Notes: generated by a model not told the origin, from the letters alone. A DNA stretch of 64,000 bases from Dipteronia dyeriana (GCA_032871835.1 CM065295.1:42282360-42346359), one strand, 5' to 3'; shown: positions 10,591-21,258, numbered from the stretch's first letter. Made by a program: numbers and translations.

Positions 10591-12144
10591 AATTTCAAGT
10601 ACCTCTCCGAAGAAACATATAAAACCTGAGCTCTCATCCAAACAGCGTAGGAAGAGAGGGTTGACCTTCATTAATGAGGTCAAACCGTATTAATGGAGAT
10701 AGTCAACCATATTAATGAGGTCAAACCGTATTAATGGAGATAGTCAACTATATTAATGAGGTCAAACCGTATTAATGGAGGTAGTCAACCCTATTAATGA
10801 GGTCAACTATATTATTGGAGGAAACCCTATTAATGAGGTCAACTATATTAATGGAGGAAGTCTACATTATTACTGGGATGATCAACACCATTAATGTGAG
10901 AATATTCAACTCTTTAATGGCCACAAATAATAAAAGAGTCCAAAGAGGAAACAAATACCTTTACCTCTAAGATATCCTCTACAAACGATAGTTGGGAGTC
11001 AACTACAACAGAAAATCCCACATATCAAGAAAGGAAGAGTTCGAAGAGGAAACAAACACATATTCTCCAAGATATTAGCTACAATCTAATCAACTACATT
11101 AAATGAAGAATCATGTTCAATAAGAAAAGAAGAACAAATTAAGACTCCTAGACTTGCGCGCTAAGTTAGTTACACCATGTATAAATACACATGTAATAGC
11201 ATCGATTAGCAAGGTCATCTTAGAACAAACATACCATCTCTAATCTAAAAAACGACCAACCCTAGGCTAGTCTACATGCTTCATTTAAAGTTCTCTCTAC
11301 ATCATCATTTTTGTAAGCTCTCCGGAGCACCATGGTTGAATTATTTATCCATTGTTGTAAGCTCCCTGGAGCATTCTTTGATATATACATAAGGAAGGGT
11401 ATTCCTCATTCCACTGAATATTGCCTTGGGGTTTTTCAGCATGTGATCATTCGTGAAGCTTTTTCCCCCTTGGCCAGTCCACCTCCTTCTACATAAGGCT
11501 TGTCTTTCTTTTATTTGTCTTCTGTATTATGCATACGTATATAAGTGCAAGCTAGATTCCTACCTCGCTGGACCTAGCGCTCTTATCCTCCCATATACAT
11601 GCCAAAGTCGCATATCAAGATGAGGAGAAACCACCAAGACCGGCTTAAAGGGAGTCAATGAGCCCTTCTGCATTCCCTCTATGGAAGAAATCGAGCTCTT
11701 CGACACTAGAGCTAGATAAGCCCACCTTCTTACTTGCTATCTAGGTCGGGGAACTACAAGAAGGAATCGGTCTCCTGAACTGGGCTCCGGGTACCAGGAC
11801 GAGCTCCGACCCCAACCGAGGACCAGGACCAGTACCAAGGTCAACCCCTTCATACCAGCAAGGGAACCTCGAGCTCACTTCATCCCTTACCAACCATGAA
11901 GCACGACGGATGAGATGACTCATCTCCTACCTACCACAAAGCCCGGCAGGTGGGATGACTCCAATCCTACTTACCGCGAAGCCCGATGAGTGGCATGACA
12001 CCTCTCTTACCTACCGCTCCATACTCCATATTTATATAAGATCTCTCCAAGGTACAAGGTACCTGCTCTGGCCACCACCTCCTTAGTAGTGGTCTCGAGG
12101 GTGTTAGCTGTAATTTCTCACCCTGAGTAAATTTTCGGTTAACA
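10591..12144 (+). mobile_element. 5'-truncated LTR of the long (2.3-kb) family
   Basis: Homology to the long LTR family begins abruptly at about 10591 (AAGTACCTCTCC) and runs to a normal 3' terminus (CGGTTAACA, 12144). It lacks the first roughly 900 bp. No primer-binding site follows, so it is the relic of a 3' or solo LTR. It has an expanded block of 41-bp ATTAAT repeats (10665-10905) and a TATAAATA box at 11180-11187. Confidence 0.8.
10665..10905 (+). repeat. 41-bp ATTAAT repeats upstream of the LTR TATA box
   Basis: CAAACCGTATTAATGG recurs at 10681, 10722 and 10763 (period 41), each unit holding two half-repeats centred on ATTAAT. It is followed by degenerate units. A similar block lies in the LTR of C (22260-22450). 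Other LTRs have only one or two units. Confidence 0.82.
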
Positions 12145-12219
12145 AAATTTAAGTTTAAATTTAAAATACTTAATATCACTTTTAATATATTGGATATATT
12201 TGAAAAGGATAATTAAAAG
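12145..12219. other. AT-rich spacer
   Basis: About 75 bp of very AT-rich sequence between the truncated LTR and element B. The last five bases, AAAAG, may be the left target-site copy of B (AAAAT on the right at 20011-20015, one mismatch). Confidence 0.5.
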
Positions 12220-13371
12220 TGTTGACGGGAAATTTGCTCGAGATGAGAAATTTCTATTAAAACCCTTGAGACCAATACCACGAAAGTGGTGGCCGAGGTC
12301 AGTACCGTTGGTTCCCGACCTGTTTAAGAGGTAGACGAGAGGCTGATTAGTAAATGGGAGCTTTATTATTGATACATTTCTTTAAAGTACAAATCGCTCT
12401 CTTGTATGCTCACAATCTCTCGAAGGTGTAGGATGGTGGCAACTCGGTGCCTGTCGAATGGTGGAAATAAAGGCAGCCGTGTTCTGAATACATAATTTAG
12501 GCTTTCCCCCTTCCTCTATATTTTTTGTACGTATATCTATTCTTGTAGGTTGTTCTTTGTTTTTCTTCTTCTTTATACGTTGTTGTATTTTAGAATCTGT
12601 CGTTGTCCCCATTTTTTTGTCATGCTTGGCTTCACATATTTATATCGTCCAAGTATGTTTTTAATTCGCAAATACTTTACCGTGATCCCATGAATCCGTT
12701 CCGTCCTTATCGGGCGGGATTCGTTATTTGAATTTGAATTGTTACGGGATTTGATGATATCGTTGACGAAGATAAGTTTGTTCCCTTATTAGAATCAAAA
12801 TCTTGACGTGCATGTAAATATTACGTGGAGACGATCCTGTGTGCACTCAGGCCATGAATCTTCATTGAGGTCACCCTGCCAGCTGTCTGTTGCCCCGTAG
12901 TGCGAGGTAGATCCCTACTCTGGCTCTGTTGTTAGAAGCTTAAGATGGATTTTCCCTGATCCTTGGGGGCTTGAGATGCTCTTGTAGACCCTCCTGGGAG
13001 GTAGTTGGGGTAGTGTAGATTTAGGCATGATTCTTCCTTTACGTCCAGCAAGGACAACGGGCTTCTAGAGAGGTTGGCGGGCTTTTTTCGAATGTCTCTT
13101 GGGCTTGGAGACTTCCCCTGAATTTACGAGGCGGTTGTGGAGCTCGACCTCAGAGCCGAGGTTCCCCGATAGATGGCCTGGAGAAGCCCAGATTCCAGTA
13201 CTCTCATGGGGGCTTATCCTAGTTACGCCTGGCTTATTTTCTGGTAGTCTTGAAGCCGAACCGGCCTTTCTTGCTCTGGTGGGATGGCTTTACGACTTTT
13301 TGGGGCTTCATGATTGTCTATTATGGGTGGAAAATTTCTCTTTGACCTATGGCCAAATTTCACTTTGAACA
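12220..13371 (-). repeat. 3' LTR of element B (short LTR family)
   Basis: 1152 bp, beginning TGTTGACGGGAAATTTGC and ending CACTTTGAACA on the plus strand. It is collinear with 18856-20010 with scattered substitutions. A TATAAATA box on the minus strand lies at 12637-12644. Confidence 0.88.
12637..12644 (-). promoter_or_regulatory. TATA box in the short LTR
   Basis: TATAAATA on the minus strand, conserved in the partner LTR near 19276. It is a plausible core promoter for element B. Confidence 0.5.
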
Positions 13372-13385
13372 GAAGTTCCCTCTGA
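13372..13385 (-). promoter_or_regulatory. Polypurine tract of element B
   Basis: On the minus strand AGTCAGAGGGAACTTC abuts the 3' LTR, matching the tract of A, E and H with one change (GGGG to GGGA). Confidence 0.75.
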
Positions 13386-13586
13386 CTTAAACACTGGTGG
13401 TAGAGTTGGGGTTGGAGTCAGATCCTTTGTTTAATTGAGAAAGTTTTCCGCCATCAATATAATTAATGAGGGAAAAATTTTCTCATTAATTACCCAATAT
13501 TTGAATTTGAAACTAAGTGTTATTCGAGAAAAACGGTTGCAATACGGCTCCAGGTGATCTTCCAGAGGATATCACTGATAATCCTC

Positions 13587-13593
13587 TATTTAA
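13587..13593 (+). promoter_or_regulatory. Possible TATA box of the antisense gene
   Basis: TATTTAA about 130 bp before the start codon at 13720. Spacing is reasonable for a short 5' leader. There is no experimental support, and AT-rich DNA gives such matches by chance. Confidence 0.35.
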
Positions 13594-14661
13594 GCCCGGC
13601 CTGACTGTGACATTCTTCATACTTCCTCAAATCTCAAATTTTCAAATTTCTTCTTCCCTGTTTTCTTTACCGAATTCCCTGCTTGCCTCCGCTTACTTCC
13701 AAGTCCTCCTTACCTATTGATGTTGACTTCCACAGATAATGTTGATGCCTTGGTTGAGGGCTTCGGAGGCCCTAACCTAGCTTATCGTAAGTGGGTGCGA
13801 GGGATATCAAGCGATAAGGAATCTTCCCCGCTCAGCCAGCGCCGTCGTTCTAACAGGAACTTCTCTATCGGCTCTGGCTTTTCGAACCAACCTGACAATC
13901 TTCTAAACCTAGTCGACAAAGACTCAGATGTCGGGGAGAAAGTCGATGCGGTCAGGAGGGCTAAAGTCACAGTGGTAGAGCTTCCTTTAGTGGTAACCCT
14001 TCCTTTCGAACCCAGGGTCATCCCCGACTCCACCGTCGACCCTAAATCAATCGGCCGTCTTCAGGACAAGTACGGTATTCCTGACACTGTTTCCCTAACT
14101 GTCCCCCACCGGAATTACTATGTTTTTGGCTCGCCCAAAGGAGTGCTCCTTATCCACGTCGTAGCTTTTGAGAGCGGGGTGAGGCTCTCTCTTCACCCCA
14201 CCCTTCTGTGGGCTCTCGATGAGCTTCAGCTAGCTCCGCTTCATCTGACGCTCGGCTTTTAGAGGCATCTAGTCTGCTTCCTTGTATTGTTGATGGAGCA
14301 ATGCGAGTTGAGCAGCGTAACCAGGGAACCTGGGGCTGAGGAGCTCGCCTTCATTTTCCAGATAGATAGCCTTGCTGGGGTTCCACGAGGCCAATTCTAT
14401 GCCAAAGCCAAGAATATGCTCAACTTTTTCTTCCTAGGGGCTTCAAATAAGAACCCTACTTGGAAAGAGTAATGGGTTCTGACGGGGGGAGACTAGGGAG
14501 CTTCTTCTTCGTCGGCGGGCATGATTCCTTGCCCGCTGAGTCTGATGCCGTGCTGAAGCCCATCTTGGCTCGAAACTACTTGAATATGAAGTTTCCAACC
14601 GCCGACCCCTTTGATCCTCGCAGGGTTAATAGGTACCTGCGGATATCTTGTGCTACCCCTC

Positions 14662-14736
14662 GTAAGTATCTCGATCTATCTTGTTTTTTTTATTGGATGG
14701 TTCAGTTATGATGATCTTGATTTCTCTCTCTAACAG
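14662..14736 (+). other. Putative intron 1 of the antisense gene
   Basis: Donor GTAAGT directly after coding for CATPR, pyrimidine-rich stretch TTTCTCTCTC, and acceptor TAACAG. It is 75 bp, about the minimum size for plant introns. Confidence 0.6.
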
Positions 14737-15254
14737 TGTTTGTTATTGCTCCAGCTTCTCGCTAAGCCGGGCAAGCTGGGATCCCTCTTTCTCTTTCTAG
14801 ACCGTCCCCGGGAGCTCTCTCAGCTGTTCCGAAGAAAGGGGGATCAACCACTAAAGCAGCTGCCCTACTCATTCCTTCCCCCTCACCTTCCTAGGTGAAG
14901 TCCAATATGGCAGTTCTTGCATCTCGGATGGCAAAGTCTCTAAGACGATGAGGGTCTGCCTCCTAAGTCGCCAACAAGTCGGCTCCTGCCACCTTACCAG
15001 TAGTCTTTGCTTCATCAGATGCTCCCCGAGTATCCCTCTCTGATGATCCGGTTGTAACCCGGACAGTCGAGGTTTCCAATAAGCCAGATGCCGATATTCC
15101 TGAGGTCGCCTCTTCTTGCCCCCTCCAGTAATCGAGCTCAGCGGGTTAGGATAAGGTTCTGAAGTGATCGCGGGCTGCGGGCTGCGGGCTTTCTAGGTTG
15201 ATCGAGATGCCCGTTAACATCATGATTACCAAAGGGTTCTCCTTTCTAGCCGAG

Positions 15255-15324
15255 GTAACCGTCGCTTTCACTTCTTCATTCAGCATTTTGATTTGTCATT
15301 TTCTAACATGATTTTACTTTGCAG
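15255..15324 (+). other. Putative intron 2 of the antisense gene
   Basis: Donor GTAACC after GAG and acceptor TTTGCAG before GCTTTTAAG, where a long charged helical frame begins. It is about 70 bp. The donor is weaker than that of intron 1. Confidence 0.45.
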
Positions 15325-16408
15325 GCTTTTAAGTTTCAGGTGGCCATGGGGCATCAAGTAGCCTTCCTCCGTGATCGGGCAGCCAAGGCTGAAACTGAGC
15401 GAGTTATGGGGTTGCTTACGCGGGCTCAGACCTTGGTCTAGGAGATGACCCCAGCCAATAAGAAATGGAGACGCAGCTAGCTGAGATTCAATGCTACCAT
15501 GAGAGGTTGAAGCGGGCTTTTGATCAGGACACTCTCTGGTCGAAGTGGCGGGCTAGCTAGCGGGATGACTGGAACGGAGAGGCGAAGGTCCTGGATGTTG
15601 AGAACTAAACCTTGCAGGCTCAAATTACCCAGCTCTAGGCCGAGGTGGAATCCTCTTTTAACTAGGGGTACTTCTATGCCTCTTATCAGGTGGTAGAGGC
15701 TTTTCCTCCCTCGTTCGATCTCTCCAGCATCGCTGGCTGGGATAGAGAAGAGGTCATGATGCTGGTTGCGGAGATGTCTCACCCCGAAAATGATGGAGCT
15801 GGTCCTTCTTGGGAGGGAGCTGAGAAGTAGTTGGAGGTGCCAGATCTTTCTCCTCCTGTTCCATCCTTTCCAGCATCTGGTCCTGGTGAATCCTCGAAGG
15901 GGGTTCACAACGTGAAGCTAGAAGGAGGCCTTGCTAAAGCCTGAGACCCCCCCGCAGTGCTTGCAAGAGTGGAGTCAATAGAAGACAGGAATGTGTCTGA
16001 GTCAGTTGCCAGCCTTCTTGATGCAACTATACTGCCTGAAGTTATGGCGGTGATCAATAAAGTCATGGAAGAGGATCCTGTTGAACCCGAGGCAGCTAGG
16101 GCTGATCCTAGGAGGAGGTGGAGGAGGCAGAGGAGGCGGTAGATATAGCTGACCAGGACGAGCTGCGACCGTAGAGGGGAGTAGCGGGCGAGGTTCATTC
16201 TGTAGAGGAGGAGGCTGAAGGTCCCCAGGAAGGTGAAGAAGCTTGAGTTCTCTCCTATGTAATCTATTTTGAATGCTCGAAAAAAGGGGTGGGCATCTCA
16301 TTTTCAACTGTGTTTTCCATTTTATTATTGCTTTTGTAGCCCCGAACCAGGGATTGGGCCCCCCTTGCTTGTTGTAGCCTTGTTGGGGGATAAGCTCCCT
16401 TACTTGAT

Positions 16409-16414
16409 AATAAA
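16409..16414 (+). terminator. Possible poly(A) signal of the antisense gene
   Basis: AATAAA about 270 bp after the stop codon at 16142. The surrounding 16330-16420 segment is conserved in element C in the same relative orientation (30790-30690), which supports a functional 3' end. Confidence 0.5.
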
Positions 16415-16754
16415 ATTTTAATATCGAATCTTACTCTGGCTTGCATGTACTTACTTGATCTCCCTCTATGTCCAGCATTTGAAACAAACTATCTTTGGGA
16501 AAAAATAGGATAAGGAAACCGTTAAGCATCGGGCTTCCTGACTATCGAGTTTTGTAGATCAATTTCCTTAGTCGATAGTCCCCTTGTTGGACTGTGGGTC
16601 TGCTGTAGTAAGTAACCCCGTATCAGGGAGAGCTAGTAACCTGAACTTACTGGCATATTTAAATTTAAGGAAGTCGAGCCTTCTATCTTTGAGTCCCTCT
16701 AGTGGGCTGTAAACCCGAGTGAGGTATTTAGTGAGGGATTTATCCTTTAAGCTC

Positions 16755-16815
16755 GAATCTTTCTTAAGGGTGGTATCCCGAGCATGGCGTCAGGAGGGCT
16801 ATCTAGCGACAGTTG
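16755..16815 (+). repeat. Single R3-like monomer in element B
   Basis: AAGCTCGAATCTTTCTTAAG, followed by GGTGGTATCCCGAGCATGGC and GTCAGGAGGGCTATCTAGCG, aligns over about 60 bp with the R3 unit of the other elements (ACTCGGATCCTTCTT, GGGGTCGTAGCCCGACCAAGGC, ATCAGGAGCGCTATCTAGC). It is not tandem here. It sits between the gag relic and the 3' end of the antisense gene, as the R3 array does beside pol in element C. Confidence 0.7.
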
Positions 16816-16869
16816 GGAAGGATTGGTCGGTCTCTGGTTAACCTTGTAGATATCCCACCCCTCGTCCGT

Positions 16870-18777
16870 ACGAGGGAACTTCCTCGCATGATTTTTCATA
16901 GAATTGTTGAAGGTGCCGGCCAGAGTGGGACCCCCGCTGATAGTATGTATTATTTGAATCTATTGCATCAGGTCTGCATGTTCTCCCTTTCTTTTCTCAG
17001 CGTGTTCTCGGATCTCGGCTTGCACCTCCCTTCTAGTCTGAATGTTCTCTCTGACTTGTTGTAAGAATTCTATCAAGCATCCTCCCCTTATCAAAGCCTC
17101 AATCTGGTTCCGTAGGTTGTGGCATTCTGAAGTTTTGTGCCTTACGTCCACATGAAAGTTGCAATATTTATAACGATTTCTTTTATCGACCGGGACTTTC
17201 ATAGGAGTGGGTTTCTGTTACAAACCCTTGTCCGAAATGGCGAGGTAGACTGTCTCTCTGGATGCATTTAAAGGAGTGTAATGGTCATACCCCCTCTCAT
17301 CGCGAGCTATATGGGGTACTGTCCTGGGAGGTAGTAAAGCTTGAGGAGGAGCCCGTTTACCTGGATACCATTCCGATCAGGGCTGAGGAAGAGGGAAACC
17401 ATATGTTGATTTATTAGGGGGTTTGTTCTGGCTTTTCTAAGCTTGCTCGGGTCTGGGAGCTTCCTTCTTTTATCGCTTTTCGGCTCTCATGTCGTCATGC
17501 ATCATCTTGACCTTGAGCTGTTTGTCGACCTCAATCTGTTCCAGAGCCCGACCATAGGCTTCCTGGTAAGTTTACGGAGGTCTCTTGGCAAAAGACCTGA
17601 ACAATTTTCTTACCCACAATTCTTCAGAAGTTGGCGAGGGTTCCTCTCTCGGTGAAGACCTTCATCTGAATAAATTCCTTGTGGAAACGCTCGACATAAG
17701 CCCGGAGAGTTTCCCCTCTCTCCTGGATCAAGTATTGTAGATGGATCGGGTCTTTCAGTCGGAGCTTAACTCCTTGGATTTGTGAGCAGAAATGGGCTGA
17801 CAACTTGGTGAAGGAATCCACGCTCCCAGCGGGTATTTTCCTAAACCAGGTTTTAGCATTATCCGTGAGTGTAGTCGGGAACATTCGACACATAGCGGCC
17901 CTGGTTGCGTTCTGGACGTCCATCTGTTGAACGAAGCTATTTAAGTGGCTCAGAGGATTTTCAGTTACGGAGAACCTGTCAGCTAGCATTTAGAACTTAG
18001 GCGGGAGCTCTGCCTCCCTGATCCTTCTGGTGAAGGGGGCGCTCATTTAACTTAGAGGATCTTTCTTGTCCTCCTTGTACTTCATCTTCTTCATCAATTG
18101 GACCTCTTTCTGAAGCTCTGCCAACTGGTCCCTTAGTCGCTTCCTTTCGGATTTCCTTGAGTCGATCTCGGATTCCTCCCCTTCAGATCCCTCTGATGAA
18201 CTGGCGACCTCTACCCGGTTCCTTCTTCAGAGAGGGTTCGCTCAGGGGCTTTGCAAACCTTTTTTTTCTCTACCCCGGGCTTCCCTCCTTGTAGTCGTTG
18301 GGTAGAGAAGCTCTTCCTGTCCCCAGGGAAGGACATCTGTAGCGGATTTGACTTGTCTTGGTTGGTAGCATGGCAGCGCTTCGGGAACATGGGGTATTGG
18401 CCCAAGCCTATCCTGGATCATGTCGGGAGCCCCGTTCTATTACGAGTTAATTCCCGAGGGGCAGGTCCCAGGTGATCAAAGGCGGGTTGCCTAACCCCAG
18501 GCCTGCTTGACTACCCCTGATTGCAGAGACCCGTTTGTTGGATAGCGATACCCTCAGTGAGTAGTCGAAGGTGAACGTTCTCTACAAAGGCCACCTCTTG
18601 TTTGTCAATTTCGACCTGGCTTCCTAGAGGGGGATCCAGAGCCCGTACAGTGGCTGGCTGGGTGGGATTCTGGCTATGGAGCCCGATTCTTCTCCATTTC
18701 CTCGAGACCTTTCTTATAGATGTAGCAGAAGGTTGTCCCGAGGTGTCCTGCTGCCCCTGTGATAAGCAGAGCCTCAT
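16870..18777 (-). pseudogene. gag relic of element B
   Basis: Structural polyprotein gene of the element, broken by stops and frameshifts. From the N-terminus (minus strand): a leader (18777-18511) with no known domain; a basic and serine-rich part (18405-18211); a coiled-coil-like stretch with KLRDQLAELQKEVQ-like residues near 18140-18070; and the capsid-like core (17989-17624) with HLNSFVQQMDVQNATRAAMC, AKTWFRKIPAGSVDSF and LIQERGETLRAYVERFHKE, the usual Ty3/gypsy gag pattern. Next comes a zinc-knuckle-like segment near 17163-17110 with CNFHVDVRHKTSEC and the start of a protease-proximal segment (IIHTISGGP near 16955). Homology ends at about 16870, where pol should begin. Confidence 0.78.
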
Positions 18778-18832
18778 GATTACTATGAAATGATAAACTT
18801 TTTGAATGTAAAAAAATGGTGGTGTGAGAGGT

Positions 18833-18850
18833 TTCCCACAGATGGCGCCT
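18833..18850 (-). promoter_or_regulatory. Primer-binding site of element B
   Basis: On the minus strand this is AGGCGCCATCTGTGGGAA, differing at two positions from the site in A, five bases from the 5' LTR. Confidence 0.8.
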
Positions 18851-18855
18851 GAAAA

Positions 18856-20010
18856 TGTTGACGGGAAATTTGCTCGAAATGAGAAATTCTTGTTAACACC
18901 CTCGAGACCATTACCACAAAAGTGGTGGCCGGGGTTAGTACCGTTGATTCCTGACCTATTTAAGAGGTAGACGAGAGGCTGATCAGTAAATGGGAGCTTT
19001 ATTATTGATATATTGCTTTAAAGTACAAATCGCTCTCTTGTATGCTCAAAGTCTCTTGAAGGTGTAGAGTGGTGGCAACTCGGTGACTGTCGAATAGTGG
19101 AAATGAAGGTAGCCGTGTTCTGAATACAAAATTTAGGCTTTCCCCCCTGCCTCTATATTTTTTGTACGTATATCTATTCTTGTAGGTTGTTCTCTGTTTT
19201 TCTTCTTCTTTATACGTTGTTGTATTTTTGTATCTGTCGTTGTCCCTGTTTTTTTGTCATGCTTGGCTTCACATATTTATATCGTCCAAGTAGGTTTTTA
19301 ATTCGCAAATACTTTATCGTGATCCCATGAATCCGTTCCCTACTTATCGGGCGGGATTCGTTATTTGAATTTGAATTGTTACGGGATTTGATGATATCGT
19401 TGACGGAGATAAGTTTGCTCCCTTATTTGAATCAAACTCTTGACGTGCATGTAAATATTACGTGGAGACGATCTTATGTGCACTCGTGACATGAATCTTC
19501 ATGGAGGTCACCCTGCCAGCTGCCTGTTGCCCCTTAGTGCGAGGTAGATCCCTGCTCTAGCTCTGTTCTTAGAAGCTTAAGATGGATTTTCCCTGAGCCT
19601 TGGGGGCTTGAGGTGCTCTTGTAGACCCTTCTGGGAGGTAGCTGGGGTAGTGTAGATTTAGGCGTGATTCTTCTTTTACGTCCAGCAAGGACAACGGGCT
19701 TCTAGAGAGGTTGGCGGGCTTCTTTCGAATGTCTCTTGAGCTTGGAGAATTCAGCTTACATTTACGGGGCAGTTGTGGAGCTCGACCTCAGAGCCGAGGT
19801 TCCCCGAAAGATGGCCTCGAGAAGCCCGGGTTCCAATACTCTCGTGGAGGGCTCGTCCTTGTTGTGCCTGGCTTGTTTTCTGGTAGTCTTGAAGCCTTGC
19901 CGCCCTTCCCTGCTCCGGTGGGGTTGCTTTCCGACTTTTTTGGGCTTCATGATTGTCAAATATGGGTGGAAAATTTCTCTTTGACCCCTGGCCAAATTTC
20001 ACTATTAACA
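18856..20010 (-). repeat. 5' LTR of element B (short LTR family)
   Basis: 1155 bp, TGTTGACGGG...CACTATTAACA on the plus strand. The outer 60 bp at each end match the long LTR family (for example GGCCAAATTTCACTATTAACA compared with AGCCAAATTTTGCTATTAACA), while the central kilobase does not. Confidence 0.88.
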
Positions 20011-20101
20011 AAAATATATATATCAATTATAACACAAGAGATTGCATAGGATGCAAATTGGTGTGTGTATATATATAAGTGTTTGTATAGGATACAAACA
20101 A

Positions 20102-20138
<37 letters not shown>

Positions 20139-20785
20139 ACGTGTAATTTTATCAAAAAATCAAACGCAGATAAAGTTATAAATATATATATTAAACGCAC
20201 GACCAGTTGCACAACTGGTGATAGGCAAAAAAAAAATATCAAGTGCTTGCCCTTTTCTAGAAAAGTGTGCATGAGTCATGAGCTATAAATATATATTAGA
20301 TATATATTATGACTTTAAGGATTGAACCACATCTGTAAATATATTTTTGCATGAGATGCAATTTATGTGTGCATGAAATCAATACATCAAATTGAGAAGA
20401 AAGAGTTTCTTCAAGTATTTCTCTACATCCTCCGTTCATGTTCCCGAGACCTTGACGCGCCCACACGCAGTTACCAATCCCAGGAGATAGCGAGGAAGAT
20501 CGAGTGGTTCAGACAGGAGCACATCGTAAAGTGAAGGAGCTTCCAAACAGTGGTAAGATTGGTTCAGACAGGAGCATATCAAAAAGTGAAGGAGCTTCCA
20601 AACGTTGGTAAGTTTTTCTTCATCTGATTATATCGATCTCAATTTCCTGTGTTTACATATTGTATGTATTAGTTCCGAAAATAATTATGATCCCAAGTTC
20701 ACTCGTCCCAGATACAGATTATGATCTGTATAATTTTTTTTAAAACTTAGTTCTGCTGCGTAACCGGTGAACTGGGTTCAACAGT
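20011..20785. other. Older AT-rich DNA with TA microsatellite and a 55-bp duplication
   Basis: Right flank of element B. It contains (TA)n at 20104-20136 and several shorter ATATAT runs. Two tandem copies of a 55-bp unit (GGTTCAGACAGGAGCA...AAGTGAAGGAGCTTCCAAAC) begin at 20506 and 20561. The GC-richer part 20430-20780 could belong to an old LTR, but no termini are visible and no gene is supported. Confidence 0.5.
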
Positions 20786-21207
20786 TGGCGAGCTTCTGAT
20801 TTAGGCTATAAGTTAATTTTGACCTCGGAAACCCTTGATCTGGAAGAAACTCACTTTGTTTGTGTCGGGCTTCACTTCTAATGCTTCCTGAGCTCGACGA
20901 CCTTTCCTTGCTTTTACAGGATGGTTTTGGAGCGCGACCCTAGGAACTGGGATTCCAAGGTAGGTGATCTCAGTAAGCCTAGATAACCACGTATCGGGCT
21001 TTGTCGGAATTCCAAGGTAGGCATGAGGGGTTCGACATGATCGTGTCGGGCTCCATTCTTGATAATTCTGAAGCCCGAAGACCATTCCTTGCTTCTGCAG
21101 GGTAGCTTTATGGCTCGCCTGAGGTTCAATGAATGGTGAACTCGGGCTTTTATTTGAGCTAAGAGAGTGGAAAATTTCTCTTTGGTCTCCTAGCCAATTT
21201 TACTATT

Positions 21208-21211
<4 letters not shown>
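20786..21211 (-). mobile_element. LTR fragment related to the short LTR family
   Basis: From TTGGCGAGCTTCTGA to the terminus TTACTATTATCA this aligns with the outer third of the element B LTR (compare 19700-20010): GAGCTCGACGACC, TCGGGCTCCATTCTTGATAA and GTGGAAAATTTCTCTTTGGTC are shared themes. It has internal rearrangement and no primer-binding site or polypurine tract, so it is a degraded fragment. Confidence 0.65.

Positions 21212-21258
<47 letters not shown>
21212..21258. repeat. (TA)n microsatellite
   Basis: An uninterrupted TA run of about 47 bp placed exactly between two LTR fragments, so it may have grown at their junction. Confidence 0.95.

Larger units (their letters stand above)
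13720..16142 (+). pseudogene. Antisense gene (aORF) of element B, 'putative gypsy type transposon' family
   Basis: This gene runs opposite to its host element, between gag and the 3' LTR, where several plant Tat elements are known to carry an antisense ORF. I chose the ATG at 13720. The first exon encodes a domain with LQDKYGIPDTVSLTVPHR, then ESGVRLSLHPTLLWALDELQ. This resembles the plant family annotated as putative gypsy-type transposon (Transposase_28). An in-frame stop at 14260 and a frameshift near 14465 break it, and the frame resumes with GRLGSFFFVGGHDSLPAESDAVLKP. Two apparent introns follow (14662-14736 and 15255-15324). The later exon encodes a charged helical region (AFKFQVAMGHQVAFLRDRAA) with several stops, and an acidic C-terminus ending with an arginine-rich tail at 16142. 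The function of this protein family is unknown. Confidence 0.68.
12220..20010 (-). mobile_element. Element B: Tat-type retrotransposon with gag and an antisense gene, pol missing
   Basis: This is a minus-strand element with 1.15-kb LTRs (18856-20010 and 12220-13371), primer-binding site (18833-18850) and polypurine tract (13372-13385). Reading on the minus strand, the interior has gag (about 18777-16870), then one R3 monomer (16815-16755), then an antisense-oriented gene (16142-13720, transcribed on the plus strand). Reverse transcriptase, RNase H and integrase, expected between gag and the antisense gene, are absent. The flanking pentamers are AAAAG and AAAAT, an imperfect duplication. Its LTR termini match those of the long-LTR elements, although the LTR middles differ. 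Confidence 0.85.

Noticed and set aside
10591..12144. Solo LTR with target-site duplication
   Set aside because: The left end is truncated, so no duplication can be assigned; AATTT-like matches near both ends are too weak in AT-rich DNA.
13517..13720. 67-codon ORF before the antisense gene
   Set aside because: It overlaps the presumed promoter and leader of the antisense gene and has no family features.
20027..20272. Minus-strand frame across the TA microsatellite
   Set aside because: Mostly Ile-Tyr runs from TA repeats.
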